Program-made: the position numbers and the translations under genes
Part shown: piece by piece, positions 23,679 through 32,818 of the stretch
How positions within the stretch are numbered: the first letter of the stretch is position 1
How the letters are laid out: the number at the start of each line of letters is the position of its first letter
Notes under the pieces: model-generated
The model's input: the letters and a program-made list of their open reading frames with translations, nothing else
The model's database searches: none
Told to the model about the DNA's origin: nothing
DNA from: Streptomyces sp. NBC_00377
Lineage (GTDB): Bacteria; Actinomycetota; Actinomycetes; Streptomycetales; Streptomycetaceae
DNA: 64,000 bases
Reading direction: 5' to 3'
Assembly (NCBI RefSeq): GCF_036075115.1
Contig: NZ_CP107958.1
Coordinates: 5,208,001-5,272,000, forward strand

Positions 23679-24875
23679 ATGACCGGCCACACATACCGCC
23701 AGCTTTTCCGTGTCCCCGAGTTCACGCCCCTCTTCCTCGCCGCCGCCGCTCAAACCGCCGCCGGGACGGTGAGCGGGCTCGCCCTCGGCACGCTCGTCTA
23801 CCGGGCCACCGACTCCCCCCTCCTGTCGGCGGTGAGCATGTTCGGCCCGTCTCTCGCGCAGGTGCTGGGCGCCACCTTCTTCCTCTCGGGCGCAGACCGG
23901 CTGCCCCCGAGGTCGGCGCTGACCGGCCTCTCCCTCGCCTTCGCCGTCGCGACGGCCGTCCTGGCGCTGCCGGGGCTGCCCGTGTGGGGGGTCTTCGCGG
24001 TCGTGCTCCTCCAAGGGCTGGTCGCCTCGCTCGGCGGGGGAGTGCGATGGGGGCTGCTGAACGAGATCCTCAGCAAGGACGGCTACCTGCCGGGGCGTTC
24101 GCTCTTCAACATGCTGAACGGGCTCATGCAGATCATCGGATTCGCCACCGGCGGCGTGCTCGTGAGCACGCTCTCCCCGCGCCCCGTGCTGCTGCTCGCC
24201 ACCCTGCTGTACGCGGTCGCCGCGCTCGTCACCCGGCTCGGCCTGACCGCCCGCCCGCCACGGGCCTCCGGGCGGCCCTCGGTCGCGGAGACCCGGCGTA
24301 CCAACGCCCTCCTGTGGTCCTCCCGTCCCCGCCGCCTCACCTATCTGGGCCTGTGGCTCCCCAACGGCCTGGTCGTCGGCTGCGAAGCCCTCTACGTGTC
24401 CTACGACGCCGACGCGGCGGGCACGTTGTTCGCGTGCGGCGCGCTCGGCATGCTGGCGGGGGACGCGACCGTGGGCCGCCTGGTCCCGGCCGCCCTGCGC
24501 CGCCGCCTTGTGACCCCCCTCCTGCTGCTCCTCGCCACTCCCTACCTCCTCTTCGTCCTGCACCCCGCGCTGCCGATCGCCGCGGCCTGCGCCGCCCTCG
24601 CCTCCGTCGGCTTCGGCGCGAGCCTGGTCCAGCAGGAGCGGCTGATGGCTCTCACCCCGCCCGAACTCAGCGGCCACGCCCTGGGGTTGCACTCGGCCGG
24701 AATGCTGACGATGCAGGGGGTGAGCGCCGCCCTGGCCGGAGGGGTGGCCCAACTCACCTCGCCCGCGGCCGCGATGGCGGTGATGGCGCTGACGTCGATC
24801 GCGGTGACGTCGGCCCTGAAGTTCGCCGCCCGAACCGAAGCGGTACCCGAAGCGCAGGCGGCTTCGGCCGGCTGA
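23679..24875 (+). CDS. MFS transporter, putative drug exporter
   Basis: A 398-residue transporter with about 11-12 membrane segments, opening FRVPEFTPLFLAAAAQTAAGTVSGLALGTLVYRAT. The layout resembles small MFS efflux proteins that accompany DUF5937 regulators. There is no large central loop. ATG at 23,679 starts directly before TM1; upstream in-frame starts would read through the repeat DNA. Expression is probably controlled at the adjacent 22-bp dyad. Substrate unknown. The 3' end is followed by short GGCGGAAGCC direct repeats. Confidence 0.83.
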   Translation: MTGHTYRQLFRVPEFTPLFLAAAAQTAAGTVSGLALGTLVYRATDSPLLSAVSMFGPSLAQVLGATFFLSGADRLPPRSALTGLSLAFAVATAVLALPGLPVWGVFAVVLLQGLVASLGGGVRWGLLNEILSKDGYLPGRSLFNMLNGLMQIIGFATGGVLVSTLSPRPVLLLATLLYAVAALVTRLGLTARPPRASGRPSVAETRRTNALLWSSRPRRLTYLGLWLPNGLVVGCEALYVSYDADAAGTLFACGALGMLAGDATVGRLVPAALRRRLVTPLLLLLATPYLLFVLHPALPIAAACAALASVGFGASLVQQERLMALTPPELSGHALGLHSAGMLTMQGVSAALAGGVAQLTSPAAAMAVMALTSIAVTSALKFAARTEAVPEAQAASAG

Positions 24876-24957
24876 AGCCGGCGGAAGCCGGCGGAAGCCG
24901 GCGGACCGGCCGGCAGGCCCCGGACGGAGCCGGGGGACGGGCCACGGGCGAGGCGCG

Positions 24958-25512
24958 TCAGGCGTGCGCGGAGTGGGCGGAGTGGGCGACGGCGTGGCCC
25001 TTGCCGCGGCCGATCATCCACTTGTTCACGGGCGTGGTGATCAGGAAGGCGATCACGAAGCCGCCCAGCAGGGCCGTCCAGAAGAGGCCGTCCGACAACT
25101 GGGCGTCCATCGCGCCCGGGACGAGGGCGACGATGGAGTTGTCGACCAGTTCCATCACGGCGATCGACACGGTGTCGGCGGCCAGCGCCACTTTGACGGC
25201 CGCGCGGAGGTCGAGTCCGGCACGGCGTACCGCGAACAGGGTGAAGGAGTAGCCGAACAGGAACGCGAGAACGATCGCGGCGACCATGGTCGGCACGTTG
25301 CCCCAGCCGAGGGCGGTGCCGATGACCATGCCGAGGATCTCTCCGATGGCGCAGCCGGTCAGGCAGTGCAGCGTCGCCTGCGCCGCCATGGCCCAGGAGG
25401 CGCCGGCACGGCCCTCCGGGGCCCCGTGCCCGTGCGGCCCGCCGTGCTGCTCACCGCCGTGCCGGCGGTGCTGCTCGTCGTGGTGCTGGCTGTGCTGCTC
25501 GTCGTGGTCCAT
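24958..25512 (-). CDS. DUF4396 membrane protein with His-rich N-terminus
   Basis: A 184-residue protein. Residues 2-35 contain about thirteen His with Asp/Glu/Gln, suggesting metal binding. Four membrane segments follow (~45-70, 73-95, 105-128, 148-168). The first includes LTGCAIGEILGMVIG, the DUF4396 landmark, and the C-terminus ends in His repeats (HAVAHSAHSAH). The function of DUF4396 is not established. ATG at 25,512 follows an AGGAGG ribosome site, and a CsoR-like palindrome lies just upstream. A role in copper handling is therefore suggested by both the His-rich tail and the operator, but unproven. Confidence 0.8.
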   Translation of the reverse strand: MDHDEQHSQHHDEQHRRHGGEQHGGPHGHGAPEGRAGASWAMAAQATLHCLTGCAIGEILGMVIGTALGWGNVPTMVAAIVLAFLFGYSFTLFAVRRAGLDLRAAVKVALAADTVSIAVMELVDNSIVALVPGAMDAQLSDGLFWTALLGGFVIAFLITTPVNKWMIGRGKGHAVAHSAHSAHA

Positions 25513-25521
25513 GCCTCCTGT

Positions 25522-25538
25522 ATACCCCCCAGGGGTAT
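25522..25538. promoter_or_regulatory. CsoR-type palindrome ATACCCC-N3-GGGGTAT
   Basis: Perfect 7-base arms with centre CCA, nine bases upstream of the DUF4396 start codon. The sequence closely resembles the copper-sensor CsoR operators known from Streptomyces (ATACCCC/GGGGTAT with a short centre). It predicts derepression by Cu(I). No csoR gene lies in the window. Confidence 0.65.
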
Positions 25539-25827
25539 CGGGAAGCAACGGGGAGCCGGGATTTCGGCCAGGCCGCGGCCGAAGCCGTGAGCGAGGCCGA
25601 AGCCGAAACCCCGGACCCGGAAGGCTGACGTCGGGTGACATCCCCGCTCGGCCCGCACCCGGTCCGTACGGACCCGGCCCGGCCGTCCGGTCGTCCCGCC
25701 CCGGTGCCGGACGGCGGCCGCCATGGCCCGGATGCCGTAACCGGGGCTCGCACACGGCGGGGTCGGAGTGGCGTTCAGGAGGGGTGGCGGGAGCGGGCGT
25801 GAGGCGGCCCCCGGCCCGGTCCCGCGG

Positions 25828-28209
25828 TCACTCGGTGCGCAGGGCGGTCGCGGTGGTCGTCCTGGCGGCCCAGCCGGCCGGGAGCAGGGCGCCCGCGACC
25901 GCGATGACCAACCCGCCCAGAGCGAGGAGCGCCAGGTCGGGAACGTCGTAGACGGCGATGTCCGAGGCGGGCAGGGTCATGCCGACGGCGTCGCCCATGA
26001 GTGGCGTGACGAACCGGTGCAGGGCCACGCCGGCCGGGACCGCCACCGCGCCGGCCACCAGGCCGATACCGGCGACCGAGGTGACGACCATGGTCACGGT
26101 CTGGCGGGGAGCCATGCCGAGCGCCTTGAGGACGCCGAGGTCGTGGACGCGGTCACGGGTGTCGAGGACGACCGTGTTGAGCACGCCCAGGCCGGCGACC
26201 ACGACGAGCATCAGGGTGAGCGTCCCGATGAGGGCGTTCATGGCGGCGATCACACTGGAGGTGCCGGCGGTGTTCGCCAGGGCGCCGGCGCCGAGCGGGT
26301 CGAGCGCGTCGTCGAGCGAGGCCAGGTAGGCCGTCAGGTCCGTGCCCGGATCCGTCTCCACGTGGTAGCGGCCCGGTGTCGCGTCGAGGCCCAGCGCACC
26401 GAGCGTCGAGGTCCCGGTCAGGAGCTCCATGCCCTCGCCCTCGGTGAAGAACGCCTCACCGACGATCCGTACCGGGACGCGCCGTCCCCGCTCCGTCAGG
26501 GTCACCGTGTCCCCGAGGCGGATCCCGGCGGCCTCCAGGAACCGGGTGGTGACCACGGCCTGGCCCGGCCCGTCGAGCCAGCCGCCGGAGACCAGCCGCG
26601 GGGCGCCCCACGACGCGTCGCCGTCGTACGCCACGACGGTGGTGGCGCCGGTGATGCCGGATGCGCTCACCTCCGCCTGCGTCGTGCCGTAGAAGCGGCT
26701 CGTCCCCGGCAGGGCGCGGAGCGCGGCGGCGATCTCGGCCGGGTCCGCCTTCGGCTCCTCGGGTCCGCCGCCCGCGTGGACCGCCTGCGCGCCGGGCGGC
26801 GCCTGCCCGCCGCCCGCCTGCACGACGACCGATCCGGCCGAGTCGAGCATGCGGCCCGACTGGACGGCTCCGAGCGTGAGGGCGAGCCCGACCCCGAACG
26901 TGACGGCGGCGGCGCCGAAGACGACCGCGGCGGCCATCGACGCCGAACGCGCCGGGCGGGCGAACGGGTGGGCCAGCCCCAGACCGACCGCGCGCGGCAC
27001 CGGCAGCCGCCCCGCCAGCCGTCGCGCCAGGCGCCCCCGGCCGGTGCCGGGGGTACGCCCGGCCGTGAGCGCCGCCACCGTGCGCAGCCGTCCGGCCCGC
27101 AGCGCCGGCACCAGAGCGGCGCACACGACCAGGGTGAGGGTGGCGGCGGGCACGGCGAGGTCGATCCACAGGGGAATCGACGCCGACGGACCGCCGAAGG
27201 CCTCACCGACCTCGGCCAGCACGGGGAGGGCCAGCAGATTGCCCACCACCAGGCCCAGCGCGCAGCCCACCGCCGCCGGGATCAGCGCCTGCCCCGCGTA
27301 GGCCCGTACGACCTGCGCCGGGGTGAAGCCGAGGGACTTGAGGATGCCGATGCGCCGGGTCGCGGCGCCCACCGCGCCGCTGACGACGATGCCGATGACC
27401 AGGACCGACAGCAGCAGTCCGAGGACCCCGAACGCGGCGAGGAACGGCACGAACGCCAGCGCGTTGGCGGTCGCCTGCTGCTTGACGGTCAGATAGGACC
27501 GCGCTCCGCTCAGCGCGCCCTTCGGCGCCGCCGCGGTGACCGCGGTGCGGCCGGCGGCCACCTGGGCGTCCGTACCCGCGTCCCGGAAGCGGTAGAGCAT
27601 CTCGTACGTGGGTGTGCTGTCCGTCGTGGCCAGCGTCGCGGCCCGCGCGGGAGTCACCCAGGCGTCGGCGGTGCCGGTCACCGACCGGGCGACGCCGACC
27701 ACGGTCAGCGTGGGACTGCCCGGTGCGGCGGGGAACGTCAGCCGTACGCCCGGTTCGACGGGTACCTCGTCCGCGGCCACCACGACCTGACCGGGGCCGG
27801 TGAGCCAGGTGCCGGCGACGAGGTCGATCCGGTCGACGCCGCCCGCGTCGGCCCGGCCGGCGACGGTCATCGGGGGCAGATCGATGCCGGCCGGGAGGAT
27901 CTTCGAGTCCGAGGCGGTACGCGCGCGTGCCGAAACGGTACGGAAGGGCCCGGCGGCGGCGGTCACGCCCGACGCGCGGGCGGTCGCCGCGAGCTCCGCG
28001 ACCGTCGCCCTCGTGCCGTCGAACGACGCGGTCAGATGGGCGCCGTGCTGCTGGGCGAAGGCGTGGTCGAAGGGGGCCCGGGACGCCACGAGCAGGCCGG
28101 CGGCCAGCACCGACGCGGTGACGGCCATCAGGGTCGTCAGGGTCATCACCGCGGTCTGCACCCGCCGTCGGCCCACCCCGGCGCGCACCACCCGGCCGAG
28201 AGCGCTCAC
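25828..28209 (-). CDS. FtsX-family ABC transporter permease
   Basis: A 793-residue permease with duplicated FtsX-like modules: an N-terminal TM, a ~220-residue external domain, three TMs (~260-400), then a second TM-external-3TM unit ending AGWAARTTTATALRTE. This is the architecture of actinobacterial MacB/LolE-like exporters. GTG at 28,209 overlaps the ATPase stop (GTGA), so the two are translationally coupled. It probably exports a peptide, lipoprotein or antibiotic. The open frame continues far upstream through the ATPase gene in another reading frame, but that extension is spurious. Confidence 0.88.
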   Translation of the reverse strand: MSALGRVVRAGVGRRRVQTAVMTLTTLMAVTASVLAAGLLVASRAPFDHAFAQQHGAHLTASFDGTRATVAELAATARASGVTAAAGPFRTVSARARTASDSKILPAGIDLPPMTVAGRADAGGVDRIDLVAGTWLTGPGQVVVAADEVPVEPGVRLTFPAAPGSPTLTVVGVARSVTGTADAWVTPARAATLATTDSTPTYEMLYRFRDAGTDAQVAAGRTAVTAAAPKGALSGARSYLTVKQQATANALAFVPFLAAFGVLGLLLSVLVIGIVVSGAVGAATRRIGILKSLGFTPAQVVRAYAGQALIPAAVGCALGLVVGNLLALPVLAEVGEAFGGPSASIPLWIDLAVPAATLTLVVCAALVPALRAGRLRTVAALTAGRTPGTGRGRLARRLAGRLPVPRAVGLGLAHPFARPARSASMAAAVVFGAAAVTFGVGLALTLGAVQSGRMLDSAGSVVVQAGGGQAPPGAQAVHAGGGPEEPKADPAEIAAALRALPGTSRFYGTTQAEVSASGITGATTVVAYDGDASWGAPRLVSGGWLDGPGQAVVTTRFLEAAGIRLGDTVTLTERGRRVPVRIVGEAFFTEGEGMELLTGTSTLGALGLDATPGRYHVETDPGTDLTAYLASLDDALDPLGAGALANTAGTSSVIAAMNALIGTLTLMLVVVAGLGVLNTVVLDTRDRVHDLGVLKALGMAPRQTVTMVVTSVAGIGLVAGAVAVPAGVALHRFVTPLMGDAVGMTLPASDIAVYDVPDLALLALGGLVIAVAGALLPAGWAARTTTATALRTE

Positions 28210-28937
28210 CGGGTCACCGTCGCAGCGCCCGCGGGGCCCGTCGCGCCGGAGGCGTTCCCGGTGTCCCGGACGACGCGGCCGTCGACCAGTTCGACGGTCC
28301 GGGTCGCGCAGGAGGTGGCGAGGCCCAGGTCGTGGGTGACCAGGACGATCGTCTGGCCCGACGCGTTGAGCTCGGTGAGCAGTTCCCGGACGTCCGCACC
28401 CGAGGCGGTGTCCAGCGCCCCGGTGGGCTCGTCCGCCAGCAGCAGGGCCGGACGGTTCATCAGGGCCCGGGCGACGGCGACCCGTTGCCGTTCCCCGCCG
28501 GACAGTCTGCCGGGGTAGGCGTCCGCGTGCCGGTCGATGCGGAGGCCGGCGAGGAGGCCGGCGGCCCGGGCGCGGGCCTCGGCCCGGGGCAGGCCGGCCA
28601 GCTGGGCGGGCAGCAGCACGTTGTCGGTGACGGTCAGGTCGTCCAGAAGGTTGAAGAACTGGAAGACCATGCCGACCTTCGTCCGCCGGTACCGCGCGGA
28701 CCCGGCCTCGCTCAGCTCGTCCACCCGCAGGCCGTCCACCGTGACGGTGCCCGTGCTCGGCCGGTCGAGTCCGGCGATCAGGTTGAGCAGCGTGGACTTG
28801 CCGCTGCCCGACGGCCCGAGAACGGCGAGTGCCTCTCCCGCGCGCACGCTCAGCGTCACGTCGGCGAGGGCCGGCGGGCCTTCCCCGTACGTCCTGCTCA
28901 CAGCGTGGATGTCGATGACGGGCGCGGTCTCTGCCAC
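28206..28937 (-). CDS. ABC transporter ATP-binding protein (MacB type)
   Basis: A 243-residue ATPase with Walker A GPSGSGKST (41-49), signature LSGGERQRVAVARAL (~150), Walker B LLLADEPTGALD and H-loop VTHDLG. It powers the FtsX-like permease encoded immediately downstream and overlapping by four bases. GTG at 28,937 follows GGAGG. It diverges from a histidine kinase gene 212 bases away, a common arrangement in which the two-component pair controls the exporter. Confidence 0.93.
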   Translation of the reverse strand: MAETAPVIDIHAVSRTYGEGPPALADVTLSVRAGEALAVLGPSGSGKSTLLNLIAGLDRPSTGTVTVDGLRVDELSEAGSARYRRTKVGMVFQFFNLLDDLTVTDNVLLPAQLAGLPRAEARARAAGLLAGLRIDRHADAYPGRLSGGERQRVAVARALMNRPALLLADEPTGALDTASGADVRELLTELNASGQTIVLVTHDLGLATSCATRTVELVDGRVVRDTGNASGATGPAGAATVTR

Positions 28938-29149
28938 GGTGCCTCCAGGGTCGGCGGTCGGCGGTTCGCTCCGAAGCTAGGGGCAGGCCCTGGGCCCGGG
29001 CGTCGCCCCTGACGGCGAGACCGGCCGCCGTCCCGGGATGACCCGGTGCACGTCTCATCCCTGCGATGTATGCGGGCGATGTAGCCCATCGCTCCGCCGT
29101 CCCCGGCGGGACGGATGTGGGCGGGCACACGGCTTGCCACACTGTGCCC

Positions 29150-30673
29150 ATGGGCGGCGGGGCGGACGGAACAGGCGGTACGGGTGGTACGGGCGGAAGA
29201 AGCGAAACGGGCGGCACGGGTGGTCCGGTCGGAACTGCTCCTGCGGAACGGGCTGTTCGGGCGCGGATCGCACAGTGGTCGCGGGCCGTGAAGCGGATGC
29301 GGATCGTGGGGCGGTGGCGAACGGATGCTGCCGCGCTGCCGCGCCGGAGCCCGCTGCCGCGCCCGTCCCGGTGGATGTGGACGGCCGACGCGATCCTCGC
29401 CTTCGTCCTCGCCGTCTGCACGGTGGGCGCCACCTACCGCCAGGGCGACAGCGCCGTACCGGTGCCGCCGGTCCTGATGCCGCAACCCCCGACGGTGCCG
29501 ACGCCGGACATCCCGCCGACCGGCCCGTTCCCGCATTGGGGCCCGGGCGGGGATCTCGCGCCGTACGCCGAGGCCGTCCACCCCTGGCAGCTGGTCCTCG
29601 CGGCGCTGACCGCGTTGCCCCTGGTGGTGCGCCGCCGGTTCCCGTTGTCCGCGTTCTGGGCGGTGACCCTCGCGAGCCTGGCGTTCAACCAGCACGTGTC
29701 CGGCGGCAACCCGACCCTGTACACGTTCCTGTCCTGCGTGGTCGCCGCCTACAGCGCGGCCGTGTACAGCCCGTACCGGGCGGGGGCGCTCACCAGTCTG
29801 GTGGCCGGCGCCGCCCTGCTCGGCGTACTGCACGACGAGAACTTCCCGTCGTTCGCTCCCGGTCTGGTGCCCTTCCTCGCCCTGCTCGGGGTCGGACTGG
29901 GGGCCAACGCGATGCACACCTGGAAGCAGCGGCTGCGCGCCCTACAGGCGGAGCACGAGGCCGCCACGCGGCTGGCGGTCGACCGGGAACGCGCCCGGAT
30001 CGCGCGCGAACTGCACGATGTCGTCACCCACAATGTGAGCGTGATGGTGATCCAGGCGGGCGCGGCCCGCAAGGTCATGGACACCGCGCCCGACCGGGCC
30101 CGTCAGGCGCTGCTGGCCGTGGAGGCGGGCGGACGCACGGCCATGGCCGAACTCCGCCACGTCATGGGCCTGCTCACCATGACCGGCGACGAGTACGCGC
30201 GCGTGGACGGGTACGGGCCCGTGGACGGGTACGGGCGGAGCGGCGGTCCGGACCCGGACACCGGGGCCGATCTGGCGCCGCAGCCGGGCCTCGCCCAGGT
30301 GCCCGCCCTCGCCGACCGCATCCGGGAGACGGGCGTTCCCGTCGAACTGACCGTCACGGGTACCCCGGCCCCCCTGGCCGTCGGCGCAGACCTGGCCGCG
30401 TACCGCGTGGTGCAGGAGGCGCTGACGAACACGGTCAGGCACGCCGTCGGCAGCCACGTGCGGGTCGCCGTCGACCACGTCCCCGGCGCGGTGCACATCG
30501 AGGTCTCCGACACCGGCGGCACGCCCGCGGCACCGGACGGTCCCGGCGGCGGCCGCGGGCTGGCCGGCCTCCGGGAACGGCTCGCCGTCTACGGAGCCAC
30601 CCTGCACGCGGGCGAACGCCCCACCGGAGGCTTCGAGGTCCGCGCCGTCATACCGGTCGGGGAGCACGGATGA
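29150..30673 (+). CDS. NarL-type sensor histidine kinase
   Basis: About 507 residues. A Gly/Thr-rich N-terminus (GGTGGTGG repeats) precedes four or five membrane helices (~70-240). Then comes a coiled segment and the HisKA_3 dimerisation helix ARIARELHDVVTHNVSVM with His289. The HATPase domain has QEALTNTVRHA and DTGG..GGGRGLAGLRERL. A short Gly/Tyr repeat (VDGYGPVDGYGRSG) interrupts the loop before the ATPase domain. The true start is uncertain: ATG at 29,150 has no clear ribosome site and a later Met is possible. Its 3' end overlaps the regulator gene (ATGA). Confidence 0.85.
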   Translation: MGGGADGTGGTGGTGGRSETGGTGGPVGTAPAERAVRARIAQWSRAVKRMRIVGRWRTDAAALPRRSPLPRPSRWMWTADAILAFVLAVCTVGATYRQGDSAVPVPPVLMPQPPTVPTPDIPPTGPFPHWGPGGDLAPYAEAVHPWQLVLAALTALPLVVRRRFPLSAFWAVTLASLAFNQHVSGGNPTLYTFLSCVVAAYSAAVYSPYRAGALTSLVAGAALLGVLHDENFPSFAPGLVPFLALLGVGLGANAMHTWKQRLRALQAEHEAATRLAVDRERARIARELHDVVTHNVSVMVIQAGAARKVMDTAPDRARQALLAVEAGGRTAMAELRHVMGLLTMTGDEYARVDGYGPVDGYGRSGGPDPDTGADLAPQPGLAQVPALADRIRETGVPVELTVTGTPAPLAVGADLAAYRVVQEALTNTVRHAVGSHVRVAVDHVPGAVHIEVSDTGGTPAAPDGPGGGRGLAGLRERLAVYGATLHAGERPTGGFEVRAVIPVGEHG

Positions 30674-31374
30674 CCGAGCCCGCGCCGCGCGTGGTGATCG
30701 CCGACGACCAGGCGCTGGTCCGCACCGGCTTCGGCATGATCCTGGCGGCCGACGGCATCGACGTCGTCGCCGAGGCCGCCGACGGCGACCAGGCCGTCGA
30801 AGCGGTCTGCCGCACCCGCCCCGACCTGGTCCTCATGGACATCCGGATGCCCGGGACCGACGGCCTGGAAGCCACCCGGCTCATCCTCTCCGGCGCGCTG
30901 CTGCCCGACCCGCCCCGCGTCATCATGCTGACCACGTTCGACCTGGACCGTTACGTCTACGCGGCGCTCACCGCAGGCGCGAGCGGCTTCCTCCTCAAGG
31001 ACGTCACCCCCGAGCACCTGGTCGCCGCCGTCCGCCTCGCCCGCACCGGGGACGCGCTGCTCGCCCCGGCCATCACCCGGCGCCTCGTCGAACGCTTCGT
31101 GGCCCGCGAGGCGCCGGCCTCCGCAGCCCTGCACCGGGACCTGGCGGTGCTCACCCCCCGCGAGCTCGAAGTGCTCCGCTCCCTCGGCTGCGGCCTGAGC
31201 AACGCCGAACTCGCCGCGCGCTTCCGGCTGAGCGAGGCCACCGTGAAGACCCATGTGGCGCACATCCTCGCCAAGCTCCGCCTGCGGGACCGCGCCCAGG
31301 CCGTCGTCGTCGCCTACGAGACCGGTCTGATCACCCCGGGCGGGCAGCCCGGCGGCCGGCCCGGACCAGCCTGA
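30670..31374 (+). CDS. NarL/LuxR-family response regulator
   Basis: A 234-residue regulator. The receiver domain has the acidic pair Asp12-Asp13, the phosphoacceptor Asp57 in VLMDIRMP, and Lys near 107 in FLLKDV. The C-terminal LuxR-type HTH is LTPRELEVLRSLGCGLSNAELAARFRLSEATVKTHVAHIL. It is the cognate partner of the overlapping kinase, and its likely target is the divergent ABC exporter. Short Gly-rich tail. Confidence 0.93.
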   Translation: MTEPAPRVVIADDQALVRTGFGMILAADGIDVVAEAADGDQAVEAVCRTRPDLVLMDIRMPGTDGLEATRLILSGALLPDPPRVIMLTTFDLDRYVYAALTAGASGFLLKDVTPEHLVAAVRLARTGDALLAPAITRRLVERFVAREAPASAALHRDLAVLTPRELEVLRSLGCGLSNAELAARFRLSEATVKTHVAHILAKLRLRDRAQAVVVAYETGLITPGGQPGGRPGPA

Positions 31375-31402
31375 GTGACCTGCCTCACAGGGAGGCCGTC
31401 GC

Positions 31403-31429
31403 TGTCACACGGATCGGAGACGCGGTGTC
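31403..31429 (+). promoter_or_regulatory. ECF41-type promoter TGTCACA-N16-TGTC
   Basis: The -35-like TGTCACA (31,403-31,409) is separated by 16 bases from TGTC (31,426-31,429). Described ECF41 promoters read TGTCACA-N16-CGTC, so this is a one-base mismatch. It lies 34 bases before the flavin oxidoreductase start, upstream of the ECF41 sigma gene, fitting autoregulation of the operon. Confidence 0.65.
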
Positions 31430-31463
31430 GTAAGGCCGTACCCCTGGACAAGGAGGAGACGGC

Positions 31464-32723
31464 ATGGCCGAGAACACCGAGGTTGTCGTCATCGGCGGCG
31501 GATACGCCGGCGTCATGGCGGCCAATCGTCTGACCCGGCGCGACGACGTGAACGTGACGCTGATCAACCCGCGCCGGACCTTCGTCGAGCGGATCCGCCT
31601 GCACCAACTGGTGGGCGGATCGGACGACGCCGTCGTCGACTACGCGACGATCCTGGCCGGCGGCGTCCGGCTGGTGGTGGACACCGTCACCCGCATCGAC
31701 GCCGCCGGGCGCCGGCTGGCGCTGGCGTCGGACACCACGGTCCGCTACGACTACCTGATCTACGCCGTGGGCAGCGGCAGCGCCGACCAGCAGGTACCGG
31801 GGGCGGCGGAGCACGCCTACCCGGTCGCTTCTCTGGAGGAGGCGGAGCGGCTGCGCCAGGCCGTCGCCACCGCGCCCGCGACGGCCGCGGTGACCGTGGT
31901 CGGAGCCGGTCCGGCCGGCATCGAGACCGCCGCCGAACTGGCGGAGGCGGGCCGTACGGTGACCCTGGTCTGCGGCGGCGTGCTCGGCCCCTACCTGCAC
32001 CCCCGGGGCCGGCGCACGGTCGCCCGGCGGCTGGCCAAGCTCGGCGTGACCGTGCTCGACGGCCCCGACACGAAGGTGACCGAGGTGACCCGCGACGCCG
32101 TGCGGCTCGCCGACGGCCGCGCACTGCCCGGCGAACTGACCGTCTGGACCGCCGGGTTCGGTGTGCCCGACCTGGCCGCGCGCAGCGGGCTGAGCACCGA
32201 CGCCCTGGGCCGTCTGCTCACGGACGAGACGCTGACCAGCGTGGACGACGTACACATCGTCGCGGCCGGGGATTCGGCGGCGCCGTCGGACCTGCCGTAC
32301 CGGTTGGGCTGCCAGTCCGCCGTCCAGCTGGGCCCGCAGGCCACCGAGACGGTGCTCAGCCGGATCGCGGGCGAGCGGCCCGCGCCCGTGGAGGTCGGGT
32401 TCGCCGGGCAGTGCCTGAGCCTGGGGCGCCGCGCCGGCGTCTTCCAGTTCTCGCGGCGCAACGACGTGGCGATCCCGCTGTACCTCGGCGGCCGCCCGGG
32501 CGCGAAGCTGAAGGAGCTGGTGTGCAGGAGCACCGTCCGGCAGCTGGCGTACGAAGCCCGCAAGCCCGGGGCACGCTCCGTGTGGGTGAAGGACGACAAG
32601 CGCGGACAACTGCTCCGGGCGAAGCAGGAGGAGACGCGGCAGGAGGAGGCGCGGCGGGACGAGGCACAGGACACCGCCGCCCCGGCCGCCCGCCGAGGCA
32701 TGAGTGAGCGGTCGCCGAGGTAG
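31464..32723 (+). CDS. NAD(P)/FAD-dependent oxidoreductase (NDH-2-like)
   Basis: A 419-residue flavoprotein. The FAD-binding motif is VVIGGGYAGVMAANRL at the N-terminus. A second Rossmann motif, VTVVGAGPAGIETAAELAEAG (~145), binds NAD(P)H. VHIVAAGDSAA completes the FAD site. The C-terminal ~30 residues are highly charged (Glu/Arg). It resembles type-II NADH dehydrogenases and related disulfide-like oxidoreductases. The start is ATG after AAGGAGGAG. It forms an operon with the ECF41 sigma factor that follows; ECF41 sigma genes are typically linked to oxidoreductase genes of this kind, which they regulate. Confidence 0.88.
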   Translation: MAENTEVVVIGGGYAGVMAANRLTRRDDVNVTLINPRRTFVERIRLHQLVGGSDDAVVDYATILAGGVRLVVDTVTRIDAAGRRLALASDTTVRYDYLIYAVGSGSADQQVPGAAEHAYPVASLEEAERLRQAVATAPATAAVTVVGAGPAGIETAAELAEAGRTVTLVCGGVLGPYLHPRGRRTVARRLAKLGVTVLDGPDTKVTEVTRDAVRLADGRALPGELTVWTAGFGVPDLAARSGLSTDALGRLLTDETLTSVDDVHIVAAGDSAAPSDLPYRLGCQSAVQLGPQATETVLSRIAGERPAPVEVGFAGQCLSLGRRAGVFQFSRRNDVAIPLYLGGRPGAKLKELVCRSTVRQLAYEARKPGARSVWVKDDKRGQLLRAKQEETRQEEARRDEAQDTAAPAARRGMSERSPR

Positions 32724-32818
32724 TGACGGAGGAGCACACGTCACTGTGGATGCCGGCGACCGGCGCCGACCGCCGGTCGCCGTCGGCCGGGCCGGCCGAC
32801 GGGGAGGAAGTCGCAGCT

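Noticed and set aside
25768..28518. A 916-codon + strand frame antisense to the FtsX permease
   Set aside because: Arg/Gly/Ala-rich shadow frame; the minus strand has an obvious permease topology and coupled ATPase.
28210..29433. Upstream extension of the permease frame to 29,433
   Set aside because: It overlaps the whole ATPase gene in another frame; the GTGA junction at 28,209 marks the real start.
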